Assembly: GCA_036000105.1 (NCBI GenBank)
Contig: DASYGE010000012.1
Span: 248,001-312,000 of the forward strand
Source: DASUBN01 sp036000105
GTDB taxonomy: Bacteria > Pseudomonadota > Gammaproteobacteria > Natronospirales > REEB76
Direction of reading: 5' to 3'
DNA length: 64,000 nt
Positions 25,793-33,712 of the stretch are shown one piece after another. Each line of letters opens with the position of its first letter. The first letter of the stretch is position 1. The notes under the pieces are model-generated. The model was not told where the DNA came from. It searched no databases and saw nothing but the letters and a program-made list of their open reading frames with translations. The position numbers and the translations under genes were made by a program.

Positions 25793-27223
25793 TTAAGCAG
25801 CTTTCTTGTGGCTCTGGGCATGGCTGGCGCGCAGGCTGCGCACCGCCTTCTCGCCGAGGAGCATGGGGGAGATCAGCGCGTCATACAGCGTCACCAGGAG
25901 CTTGCCCAAGGAATCGAATAGGTTGCCGATGAAACGCAGGATGAAGCCCGAGGTGCGCAGGGCCGCCGCGGACACGAGCCCACCCACGATGCGCCCGGAG
26001 TGCACGAACATCTCCAGGGGGATGGCGGCCCAGGCCAGCAGGAAGGGCAGGATGAAACCCAATACCATCTGCGCCAGAGAGGGCAGCCAGCGGTACTGGA
26101 AGGCGGCGCTGGTGGCCACACTGCCGCCGGCCAGCTGCTGGATCAAAGCTTCTTTGTCGGCGGCCAGGATGTTGCGCATGAAGCCCAGGCTCGCCTCGAT
26201 GCAGGCCAGCACCGTGAGGAACACCAGCATCAGCACCATCACCCGGCGGCGCATCTTCTCCTCCATGGTGCCGATGGCCGGGAACAGATGGGTGAAACGC
26301 AGCGCATCCATCAGGAAGATACCCACGGAGATCTCCATGGCCATGAGCATCAGGGCCGCCACGTCCGAGGCCTTGAAGGGCCCGATGTAGCTCGCACCGC
26401 CGACCATCTCCGACATGGGCATGGCGATCAGGTTGAAGTTGATGATGCCGCCCACCACGGTGACCGCGAGCAGGAGCGCAGCCACGAAGGACTGGGTCAC
26501 GGCGGAGGATTTGAGGGTCTCCTGCACCTCGTCGGTGCCGGCGATGATGCCCTCCAGACGTTCGATCTGGTGGTCTATCTTCTGGGTACGCTCACCCAGA
26601 CCCGTGAACAGCTTCTCCAGGCTGTCCAGCTTGCGGTTCATGTAGCGCCACATAGGCAGCATCTTCTGTAGCAATTCATGGCGCTTGCCCGAGGCCTTGC
26701 GGTAAGCCTCCACTGCCTGCTTGCTGGACTTATCCAGCATGGTCTGCACGTTCTTGAGGATGTTCGCCACCATGGGATCGCCGTTGGCCGGGACCTTGGC
26801 GATGGCGTTCACCGCATCCACCCAGGGCGGCGGCATGGGCGGCACCTCGCCGGAGGTCTGGAAGTCCTCCTCCACCTTGGCGCCGACGCTGGAGAGCTGC
26901 CGATTGAGAGCCGGATAAGCGGAGAGATCCTTGTTCACATAAGACGCCACCCGCTCGAACTCCCGCTGCAGCTTCTGCACCTGGTGCTCCCGGGCCTGCA
27001 TCAGCATCACCTCGCGGTTGCGCTGGCTAAGCTTCTCGGAGACGCGCGTGAGCCCGTGGGCGGCAAGCCGCAGACCCCGGTACACGAGGCGGCCGGCGCC
27101 GCGCAGCAGCCGATGAGCCGGCCAGCGGGCGATATAGAGGATGACGATGAGCAGCACCAGCCAGATGACACCGGACACCGCAGGCGAATTGGACCAGAGG
27201 GTCAGAAGCTTTTCACCGGACAT
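25793..27223 (-). CDS. large membrane protein with cytosolic/periplasmic coiled-coil domain, function unknown
   Basis: 476 residues from ATG 27223 (GGGAG 8 nt upstream). One membrane helix at about 15-35 (VSGVIWLVLLIVILYIA), a basic segment, then a long helical region (about 55-250: EKLSQRNREVMLMQAREHQV, LQREFERVASYVN, MLDKSSKQAVEAYRKASGKRHELL, LDSLEKLFTGLGERTQ). A C-terminal membrane bundle with five or so helices follows (SFVAALLLAVTVVGGIINF, VMVLMLVFLTVLACIEASLGFM, MVLGFILPFLLAWAAIPLEMFV). I recognise no family. The downstream VWA lipoprotein gene is 5 nt away. Confidence 0.7.
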   Translation of the reverse strand: MSGEKLLTLWSNSPAVSGVIWLVLLIVILYIARWPAHRLLRGAGRLVYRGLRLAAHGLTRVSEKLSQRNREVMLMQAREHQVQKLQREFERVASYVNKDLSAYPALNRQLSSVGAKVEEDFQTSGEVPPMPPPWVDAVNAIAKVPANGDPMVANILKNVQTMLDKSSKQAVEAYRKASGKRHELLQKMLPMWRYMNRKLDSLEKLFTGLGERTQKIDHQIERLEGIIAGTDEVQETLKSSAVTQSFVAALLLAVTVVGGIINFNLIAMPMSEMVGGASYIGPFKASDVAALMLMAMEISVGIFLMDALRFTHLFPAIGTMEEKMRRRVMVLMLVFLTVLACIEASLGFMRNILAADKEALIQQLAGGSVATSAAFQYRWLPSLAQMVLGFILPFLLAWAAIPLEMFVHSGRIVGGLVSAAALRTSGFILRFIGNLFDSLGKLLVTLYDALISPMLLGEKAVRSLRASHAQSHKKAA

Positions 27224-27511
27224 TGCGTTACTCCCGTTTATACCGCCTGCCGCGGCTATTGCGCATGTCATCGCGTGGATGGCAGGCATCACACGCAGTA
27301 CCTACATTCAAGGTGCGCACGAGTTTTCGGTTTTCAAGTGGTGCCACCCTGATGGCGGCTTAACAGTAGTGAGTTGCAGACGGGATTATCGTGATGGGAT
27401 TCGCAGTCCCATCCGATATAGCGATGCAAGTGTTTTTATGTACTCAGGCTTTAAGTAAACAGATGCGCAGATGCTGGCTTTGGACTGGTCGTAAAGCAGA
27501 CTATTCGGGTG
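27224..27511. other. 288-nt intergenic region, little recognised
   Basis: Lower GC than its surroundings. A hairpin GATGGGA-TTCGCAG-TCCCATC lies at 27393-27413. Short open frames on the plus strand here have no SD or recognisable product. The upstream part should hold the promoter of the coiled-coil membrane protein gene. Confidence 0.5.
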
Positions 27512-28471
27512 TCACGCCGGTTTCTTCCTGTCTAGCCACACCGACAATCCCTTGGCATTCAGGTCAACGTCCATCTCGAACCACAGATCGACGGTCTTCT
27601 GATCGAGCGTGCAGCCGTGGGCGCGCACGCGCTGTACGAGATAGGCGTGCATCTTGTTCTTGATCTTCTCTATGCGCTGCTCACCCGCATCCGCGAGACT
27701 CTTCGCGATGCGCACGAATTCATCCAGGCAGGTGTGCATATCGGCGGCCAGGCGTTGCAGATCCGCCACCCGGCTGTAGTGGGTGAGGAACACCGCGGCC
27801 GGCTCGAACTCCATGATGCGATCGAGGGAAGCATGGGCCTGGTCCGGGTCGAAATGCACGGGCGTGGTGGCGGGAAAGATGAACGGTCCCTTCTGGGTGT
27901 CGAATACCCGATAGGAGATGCCGAAGGTGTCGCCGGTGAAGATGGCGTCGCTCGTGGGATCCACGATGGAATAATGGTGCAGCGCGTGGCCCGGCGTGTG
28001 GATGAGCAGGAGTTCACTGCCGCCCAATTCCACCATGAGCCCGTCCGGCGCCTCGATCACCCGCTGCTGAGCGATGGGCGGTATCTCGCCGTAGAGGCGC
28101 TGGAACTCCACCTCGCCATATACCGCCTTGGTGCCGGCGATGAGCTTGTCGGGATTGACCACGTGGGCCGCGCCGCGGGGATGCACCAGCACGCTGGCGT
28201 TAGGCAGGTGGCGCATGAGTTCGCCGGCGCCGCCGGCATGGTCAAGGTGCACATGGGTCAGGAACACGTAATCCACATCTGCCGGGTCCAGCTCCTTCGC
28301 CGCGAGCGCAGCCAGTAGCCCCGGCACGGAATGGGTGGTGCCCGTGTCCACGAAGGCAGCGCGGCCATTGCGTACCAGGAGATGGCTCGCGTCCAGGCGC
28401 GGGCGCACATAGTCCGTGTCCACAGCGGTGATGCCGTGGGGGAAGCTCAGGACAGCGGGGATCTCGGACAT
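27512..28471 (-). CDS. metallo-beta-lactamase-fold hydrolase
   Basis: 319 residues from ATG 28471. The zinc motif is THVHLDHAGG (His73, His75, Asp77, His78). Further ligands are in HTPGHALHHYSI and FTGDTFGISYRV, and THYSRV near residue 235. The C-terminal 90 residues are helical, as in MBL proteins of the glyoxalase II/flavoprotein-like group. The substrate is unknown. It is monocistronic, and its upstream region is shared with the divergent barrel-like gene. Confidence 0.88.
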   Translation of the reverse strand: MSEIPAVLSFPHGITAVDTDYVRPRLDASHLLVRNGRAAFVDTGTTHSVPGLLAALAAKELDPADVDYVFLTHVHLDHAGGAGELMRHLPNASVLVHPRGAAHVVNPDKLIAGTKAVYGEVEFQRLYGEIPPIAQQRVIEAPDGLMVELGGSELLLIHTPGHALHHYSIVDPTSDAIFTGDTFGISYRVFDTQKGPFIFPATTPVHFDPDQAHASLDRIMEFEPAAVFLTHYSRVADLQRLAADMHTCLDEFVRIAKSLADAGEQRIEKIKNKMHAYLVQRVRAHGCTLDQKTVDLWFEMDVDLNAKGLSVWLDRKKPA

Positions 28472-28581
28472 GGGCTGCCGCACTGGAAGAGGGCCGCATT
28501 GTAGCGCGGCACTCCCGCAAGGCTTGTGTGATGCGGGCCCCCCATATAAGCTTTGACATAATCTATATAAGCGAATACCCG

Positions 28582-29544
28582 ATGCTCCGCGCTTTACTGC
28601 CAGCAGGGCTGCTCCTAATGACCTTCACTGCAGCGCCTGCTGCACTGGCGGCGGACACACTCGTGCCCAGCGCGGCCAGCGCCGCATCGGCGACAGCCGC
28701 GGTGCCGCTGTCTGAATACACCTGGCAGCTGGATCCCTACGACACGAGCCTCGGACGTAACATCCCGCTCACGGACAAACCCATCCCCACCATCCAGTCA
28801 GATGACTACTCGGTGCTGTTCCGGGATCTCATGGAAGACTCGCTGGTGCCGCATTACATGCAGCTGCAGGGTGACGTGTATCCGGTCCCGCTGCTCGCCG
28901 CCTACCTGAAGTCCCATTCGCCCCACACCTATAACAAGGCGGACATCGCCAACACCGGGGCCAACCTGGTGGAATCCTCCAGCACCAGCTATCAGGAGCC
29001 CTGGTCTGTGTCCGCGTTCTTCGGCAACATCGCCGACCTCAAGCTGCCCGGCGAGACCCAGGCGGACAACAATATCGGCTACAGCGGCTGGCTCGTGAGC
29101 GCCGGCGCCCAGCACCTGGATGACGCCGTGATCATCCAGGACAAGTGGTACAAGCTGGAATGGCAGATCCGGGGCGATCTCAACGGCAGTCAAGAGAAAC
29201 TGGCGTGGAACTTCCGCATCGGCAGCAAGTTCAACGCCAACCCCTACATCACCGACGTCACCTACATCGGCATCGAACGCAACAACCTGGATCTCCAGCA
29301 GCCGTTCTGGGGCTGGCTCAATAATTCCCATTTCGACCTGGAACTCTCGTTCTCCCACGACGGCGGCCGGGTGGTGCGTGAGCAGTTCATCATTGGCAAG
29401 AAATATCCGTTCCCCGACCAGGGTTATGCGATCACGCTGGATACCGGCTTCGTCTGGGACAGCCCCTATGAATATTCCGGCCCGTTGCGTGACAACCCCA
29501 AGAGCCAATTCACGCTGGTGTTCGAGCCCAGCATCGAATTCTAA
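28582..29544 (+). CDS. outer-membrane barrel-like protein, paralogue 1
   Basis: 320 residues from ATG 28582. Signal peptide MLRALLPAGLLLMTFTAAPA then ALAAD. The mature protein is rich in alternating aromatic/polar strands (WYKLEWQIRGDLNG, KLAWNFRIGSKFNAN, YAITLDTGFVWDSP) and ends SQFTLVFEPSIEF, with the terminal Phe typical of BAM substrates. Clear paralogue of the next gene: IPLTDKPIPTI, SLVPHYMQLQ, YLKSHSP, QEPWSVSAFFGNIADL, IIQDKWY and WGWLNNSHFDLELSFS all recur there. Family not recognised. Longer starts at 28528 lack an SD. Confidence 0.72.
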   Translation: MLRALLPAGLLLMTFTAAPAALAADTLVPSAASAASATAAVPLSEYTWQLDPYDTSLGRNIPLTDKPIPTIQSDDYSVLFRDLMEDSLVPHYMQLQGDVYPVPLLAAYLKSHSPHTYNKADIANTGANLVESSSTSYQEPWSVSAFFGNIADLKLPGETQADNNIGYSGWLVSAGAQHLDDAVIIQDKWYKLEWQIRGDLNGSQEKLAWNFRIGSKFNANPYITDVTYIGIERNNLDLQQPFWGWLNNSHFDLELSFSHDGGRVVREQFIIGKKYPFPDQGYAITLDTGFVWDSPYEYSGPLRDNPKSQFTLVFEPSIEF

Positions 29545-29591
29545 GTTGCACCTTGTGCCATGAAACAACCAGGCTTAACCGTACTTAGCCC

Positions 29592-30569
29592 ATGAAGCTC
29601 ACACTCCGAACCATCACGGTGGCCGGGATGCTCGCCCTCTTCGTCGCGGCGCCGGCTCGTGCAGCGACGCCAGCACCGGCCATGAGTACCACCGCCAAGG
29701 CAGCCGTAGCGGCCGCCCAAGAGGAGACCAACAAGACCGAAGTGGTCTGGGAGAAGGATCCCTATTACAGCGACGTGGACTTCAACATCCCGCTCACCAA
29801 GAAGCCCATCCCCACCATCACCTCCGATACCGAAGCCACCATCTACCGCGACCTCGTCACGGGCTCGCTGGTACCGCGTTACATGCTACTGGAGGCGAGC
29901 GTATACCCCATGCCGGTGCTCGGCACCTATCTCAAGAGCCATACGCCCGGCCTGTACCGTGAAGGCCAGATCAGCCACACGGGCGTGAACGTCATCGATT
30001 CCGCCACCGCCGGTTTCCAGGAACCCTGGGCCGTGTCCGCGTTCTTCGGGAACATCGCTAACCTGGTGCGTCCCAACGAGACCAGCAGAGGCAGCAACCT
30101 GGGCTACACCGGCTATCTCGTCAGCGCCGGCACCGAGCACATCAAGGACAACGTGTTGATCCAGGACAAGTGGTACGAGCTGGAATGGAAGATCAAAGGC
30201 GACCTCGACTACCCGGACGAGAAGCTGACTTGGAGCTTCCGGGTCGGCGGGAAGTTCAACGCCAACCCGGACATCACCGACGTGATGTACGTCGGCATCC
30301 ACCGCAGCAACCTGGATTTCAACCAACCCTTCCTGGGCTGGCTCAACAATAGCGACCTGGACGTGCAGGTGCAGTTCTCCCAGCACGGCGCGAAGCCCGT
30401 GTATGAGGAGGTGGAGATCGGCAAGAAATACCCACTGCCGAACAGGGGCTACTCCATAACCCTCGACGTGGGCTTCCTGTGGGAAAGCCCGGATGAATAC
30501 TCTGGCGCCCTGCGCACCAGCAACAAGAGCTCCCTGACGCTGGTGCTGCGCCCTTCCATAGAATTCTAA
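29592..30569 (+). CDS. outer-membrane barrel-like protein, paralogue 2
   Basis: 325 residues with a signal peptide (ITVAGMLALFVAAPARAA) and a 30-residue Ala/Thr-rich linker. Conserved blocks shared with the upstream gene: IPLTKKPIPTI, SLVPRYMLLEASVYPMPVLG, TYLKSHTP, QEPWAVSAFFGNIANL, VLIQDKWYELEWKIKGDL, FNANPDITDVMYVGIHR, FLGWLNNSDLD and a C-terminal LRPSIEF. It starts 47 nt after the first paralogue, so the pair arose by tandem duplication and is probably cotranscribed. No porin-type signature was recognised. Confidence 0.72.
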   Translation: MKLTLRTITVAGMLALFVAAPARAATPAPAMSTTAKAAVAAAQEETNKTEVVWEKDPYYSDVDFNIPLTKKPIPTITSDTEATIYRDLVTGSLVPRYMLLEASVYPMPVLGTYLKSHTPGLYREGQISHTGVNVIDSATAGFQEPWAVSAFFGNIANLVRPNETSRGSNLGYTGYLVSAGTEHIKDNVLIQDKWYELEWKIKGDLDYPDEKLTWSFRVGGKFNANPDITDVMYVGIHRSNLDFNQPFLGWLNNSDLDVQVQFSQHGAKPVYEEVEIGKKYPLPNRGYSITLDVGFLWESPDEYSGALRTSNKSSLTLVLRPSIEF

Positions 30570-30635
30570 GTGCCTGGAATGCGACAGGCCGTGCCGGTGA
30601 CCACGGCACTGTCTGTCTTCAGGATCCTTACTACT

Positions 30636-30884
30636 TCACTTGCCGTTGGCCGCTTCCTTCGCCTGCTTGATCTCGCTCTCGGCCTGGTCAAGTAGATCTT
30701 TGGCCTTGGCGGCGTGGCCGCCGAGATCGAACTCGTTGACCTTCTGGGCTGCGTCGAGTTTCTCTATGGCTTTCTTCACCAGGTTATGGGCCTCGTTCAG
30801 GTTCGGATGTTTGCCGCCGGCATAAGCCATGGCGCCTGCGCCCAACATGGCGCCGATCACGACAGCCAGGATGATCTTCTTCAT
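30636..30884 (-). CDS. small periplasmic helical protein
   Basis: 82 residues from ATG 30884, with GGGGAG 7 nt upstream. Signal peptide KKIILAVVIGAMLGAGAMAYA, then a short polar segment and an all-helical region with heptad spacing: NEAHNLVKKAIEKLDAAQK, AAKAKDLLDQAESEIKQAKEA. It resembles small periplasmic coiled-coil proteins of the DUF4398-like type but is too short for firm assignment. It converges on the barrel-like pair with a 66 nt gap. Confidence 0.75.
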   Translation of the reverse strand: MKKIILAVVIGAMLGAGAMAYAGGKHPNLNEAHNLVKKAIEKLDAAQKVNEFDLGGHAAKAKDLLDQAESEIKQAKEAANGK

Positions 30885-30993
30885 GGTGCTACTCCCCAAA
30901 TGATATGTAAGGATCGGGTTTTGGCAGCCGGCTCGTATCCAGAAACGCAAGGCCCGCTGGAAAGTTTACTCTCGGCGGGTGTCGTAGCTGAGA

Positions 30994-31133
30994 GTACGCC
31001 GCATGCGGCGTACTCCCCGCCAAGGGCTCGCTGCACAGAGCGAGCGGGCAGGCAAGGAGCCTGCCCTGGGCCGCGCACGTAGCAGGATGCAGAGTGCCGG
31101 GGGTGGAGCTGGAAGGCACACCAGGGACGGTTC
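30994..31133. repeat. hairpin-mosaic repeat, copy B (interrupted)
   Basis: Begins with the palindrome GTACGCCGCATGCGGCGTAC (30994-31013) and CCCCGCCAAGG, and ends with CACACCAGGGACGGTTC (about 31117-31133). Between these lie inserted hairpins GCTCGCT/AGCGAGC (about 31027-31046) and GGCAGGC-AAGGA-GCCTGCC (31048-31066). In copies C and D the two flanks are contiguous, so B carries about 80 extra bases. This and copy C fill the 368-nt gap 30885-31252, where no gene is seen. Confidence 0.75.
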
Positions 31134-31154
31134 GAAGAGTTACGGGTCCGGAAA

Positions 31155-31176
31155 CTTACTTCTGTTTAAAGACCCA
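31155..31176 (-). pseudogene. duplicated remnant of the 3' end of the FecR-SPOR gene
   Basis: Minus strand reads TGGGTCTTTAAACAGAAGTA(A), encoding WVFKQK-stop. The intact gene ends with the same WVFKQK-stop at 31253-31273 (about 19 of 21 bases identical). Each is followed by a repeat copy beginning C[A/G]TCCCTGGTG. This marks a duplicated block made of the gene's end plus a repeat element. Confidence 0.6.
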
Positions 31177-31183
31177 AAGGTTA

Positions 31184-31244
31184 GCCGCATGCGGCGAACG
31201 CCCCGCCAAGAATGGCGGGGCCGGACAATTCACCAGGGATGGGT
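31184..31244. repeat. hairpin-mosaic repeat, copy C
   Basis: GCCGCATGCGGC (31184-31195), then CCCCGCCA-AGAA-TGGCGGGG (31201-31220), GGCCGGA and CACCAGGGATGGGTC. Reverse-complemented it aligns with copy D (59608-59685) over about 60 bases, including CCATCCCTGGTG, TCCGGCCCCGCCAT, TGGCGGG and CGCCGCATGCGGC. Confidence 0.8.
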
Positions 31245-31252
31245 CAGAAGTC

Positions 31253-32173
31253 TTATTTCTGTTTAAAAACCCACGGGCTCATTATAGGAAACCGTTTCCC
31301 GATGCGCTCACCCAAAGCCTTCGCATCCTTGTAACTCGCCGCCTGGCGGATCACGAGACGATGCCAGGGCTTGTCATGCACCATGACGCTGGTGTCTTCC
31401 GCGGGATAACCCGCGTCCGCCAGTTGCTTCATGAGGCGGGTGGAATCCGCGGCGCTGGTGGAGGAGATAAGCGCCAGCACCCAGTGGCCGTCGCTGGTGA
31501 GTACGCCGCTGCCCGGGCTCACATCGGTCTGGGCCGCCCAGTCAGCCATGTTGCCCTGGGTCACGGGCACGTTCATCTGCATGCTGCCCGCCGCGGGCAT
31601 CATCATGTAGTGCATGGGTTCTTCCATCTTCATGCCCGGGTGTCCCGGCATGTCCATGGAGATCTTGCCTTCCAAGAGCGCCACCAGGGAGCCGTCCGTG
31701 CCGGCGCGGCCCCATACGTCGGTGCCGCGCACGCCGATGGTGGCCACACCCACCTGGATGCTCACGTCGCGCCGCTCGCTCTTGCCCACGAGGCTGGTGG
31801 TGAAACGGAACACACCCTTCAGGATGTGCAGCACGCTCTTGAACATGCTGCCCTGCTGGTCCTTGGTCATGTCCATGCTCGGCGTCATGAACTCGGTGTT
31901 CTCGCCGAGCTTCACGCGGCTGTGTTCCGGCAGGTCCATATACACGCGCCCGCCGGCGGCGGTGCGCAGGGTGTCGCCGTCGCCCACCTGCATGCCGGGC
32001 ATGATGGGCGTGCTGGTACCCGCATGCACCAGCCAAGCGGGTGATTGCACCGCGGCGATGATGCTGCCAACGGGCGGCGGGTTAGCTGTAGCCGGCGTGT
32101 CGGCAAGCGCCGGCAATACGCATGAGAGGATGACAGCAGCCAATGCCGCCTGTATGCAACGACGTGATGACAT
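31253..32173 (-). CDS. FecR-domain protein with C-terminal SPOR-like domain
   Basis: 306 residues. Signal peptide (CIQAALAAVILSCVLPALA). Residues 60-165 form a FecR domain: MQVGDGDTLRTAAGGRVYMDLPEHSRVKLGEN, SVLHILKGVFRFTT and VATIGVRGTDVWGRAG. A Met-rich stretch (HPGMKMEEPMHYMMMPAAGSM) may bind metal. Residues about 230-306 resemble a SPOR/sporulation-related repeat (WVLALISSTSAADSTRLM, HRLVIRQAASYKDA, ALGERIGKRFP), which elsewhere binds denuded peptidoglycan. No sigma factor or TonB receptor is adjacent, so this is not a FecIR signalling locus. SD GGGGAG 6 nt upstream. Confidence 0.8.
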   Translation of the reverse strand: MSSRRCIQAALAAVILSCVLPALADTPATANPPPVGSIIAAVQSPAWLVHAGTSTPIMPGMQVGDGDTLRTAAGGRVYMDLPEHSRVKLGENTEFMTPSMDMTKDQQGSMFKSVLHILKGVFRFTTSLVGKSERRDVSIQVGVATIGVRGTDVWGRAGTDGSLVALLEGKISMDMPGHPGMKMEEPMHYMMMPAAGSMQMNVPVTQGNMADWAAQTDVSPGSGVLTSDGHWVLALISSTSAADSTRLMKQLADAGYPAEDTSVMVHDKPWHRLVIRQAASYKDAKALGERIGKRFPIMSPWVFKQK

Positions 32174-32286
32174 GGCGAACTCCCCAAAAACCCCGCTCGA
32201 TTATGCTTACGACTATACGCGGCGGCATCAGTTGCGGATGCAGGCCCCCGCCCACTATCCCTGACCCAGGCAGTCACCCGATTATT

Positions 32287-33627
32287 TCAGGCGAGCGTGG
32301 CTTCCAGGTCGTATTCGTCGGCCCCGGTCACCCGCACCTTGGCGAACTGGCCGGCTTTCAGTTTCCCGGCAGCGACGATGCGCACCACCCCGTCTATCTC
32401 CGGCGCATCAGCGTAGCTGCGTGCCACGGCCCCCGCCCCATCCACGCTGTCCACCAGCACCTGCAGCTCACGACCCATGAAGCGCTTGAGGCGCGCGCGG
32501 CTGATGCCCGCCTGGGCCTGCATGAACCGGGCGCGACGCTCTTCGGCGAGTTCCGCCGGTACGTGGCCCGGCAGCGCGTTGGCGTCGGCACCGCCCACGG
32601 GCGAATAAGCGAAGCAACCCACCCGGTCGAGTTCCGCTTCGCGGATGAACGTGAGCAGTTCTGCAAAATCCTGCTCGCTCTCGCCGGGGAAGCCCACGAT
32701 GAAGGTGGAACGCAGGGTGAGGTCCGGACAGGCGCGCCGCCATTCCTGGATGCGCTTCAAGGCTTTCTCACCGGCGGCGGGCCGGCGCATGGCTTTCAGC
32801 ACCGTCGGGCTCGCATGCTGCAGGGGGATGTCCATATAAGGCAGTACGCGGCCTTCCGCCATGAGCGGGATGACTTCGTTCACATGCGGATAGGGATAGA
32901 CGTAATGCAGGCGCACCCACACGCCGAGTTCGCCGAGCGCGCTGCACAGGTCCGTCATGTGCGCGCGATACTCCTTGTCGCGCCAGTTCCCGGCAGCATA
33001 GCGTAGGTCCACGCCGTAGGCGGAGGTGTCCTGGGACACCACCAGCAACTCCTTGACGCCATCCTTCACGAGCTTCTCCGCCTCGTGCATCACTTCCACG
33101 ATGGGGCGGCTCACCAGCTTGCCACGCAACTTCGGGATGATGCAGAAGCTGCACTTGTGGTTGCAGCCTTCGGAGATCTTGAGGTAGGCGTAATGCCGCG
33201 GTGTGAGCTTGATGCCGCTGGCCGGGATCAGGTCCACATAGGGGTTGCGCGGCGGCGGCGCGAGCTGCGCGTGTACCGCGCGCATCACGGCTTCATAGTC
33301 ATGGGGCCCGGTGATGGCCAGCACGTCCGGGAAGCGTTCGCGGATCAGCGGCTCGCGCATGCCGAGGCAGCCGGTCACGATCACCTTGCCGTTCTCGGCC
33401 AGGGCCTCGCCGATGGCGTCGAGGGATTCCTGCTGGGCCGCTTCGATGAAGCCGCAGGTGTTCACCACCACCACGTCCGCTTCGCTATAGCCGCCCACCA
33501 CCTCATAGCCCTCGATGCGCAGCTGGGTCAGGATGCGCTCGGAATCCACCAGCGCCTTGGGGCAGCCTAAGCTCACGAAACCGATGCGCGGCGGCGTCTG
33601 GGCAAGTGTTTCAGCGGCTCGGACCAT
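32287..33627 (-). CDS. rimO: ribosomal protein S12 methylthiotransferase
   Basis: 446 residues from ATG 33627. Radical-SAM enzyme that methylthiolates an Asp of ribosomal protein S12. The N-terminal MTTase domain has cysteines in GFVSLGCPKALVDSE, VVNTCGFIEAA and VTGCLGMR. The radical-SAM cluster is EGCNHKCSFCIIPKLRG. IPLQHASPTVLKAMRRP and STFIVGFPGESEQDF follow. The C-terminal TRAM domain is about 375-446. Cytoplasmic. Single gene, no strong SD seen. Confidence 0.95.
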   Translation of the reverse strand: MVRAAETLAQTPPRIGFVSLGCPKALVDSERILTQLRIEGYEVVGGYSEADVVVVNTCGFIEAAQQESLDAIGEALAENGKVIVTGCLGMREPLIRERFPDVLAITGPHDYEAVMRAVHAQLAPPPRNPYVDLIPASGIKLTPRHYAYLKISEGCNHKCSFCIIPKLRGKLVSRPIVEVMHEAEKLVKDGVKELLVVSQDTSAYGVDLRYAAGNWRDKEYRAHMTDLCSALGELGVWVRLHYVYPYPHVNEVIPLMAEGRVLPYMDIPLQHASPTVLKAMRRPAAGEKALKRIQEWRRACPDLTLRSTFIVGFPGESEQDFAELLTFIREAELDRVGCFAYSPVGGADANALPGHVPAELAEERRARFMQAQAGISRARLKRFMGRELQVLVDSVDGAGAVARSYADAPEIDGVVRIVAAGKLKAGQFAKVRVTGADEYDLEATLA

Positions 33628-33712
33628 GGGACACCGGAGGAAAAGGCCGCGTATGCTAACCCCGGCCAGCCCCCCGGGCAAGGAAAAGCCTCAGGCCGGC
33701 TGGCCGCCGGCT

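Noticed and set aside
27141..27458. 105-codon plus-strand frame in the gap before the MBL-fold gene
   Set aside because: Mostly antisense to the coiled-coil membrane protein gene; no SD and no recognisable product.
30885..31252. CRISPR-like repeats
   Set aside because: The repeated blocks are few, unequal in spacing and palindromic, with no spacers and no cas genes.
32172..32264. 30-codon plus-strand frame starting MANSPKTPLDYAYDY
   Set aside because: Overlaps the start and SD of the FecR gene on the other strand and has no good SD of its own. Not supported.
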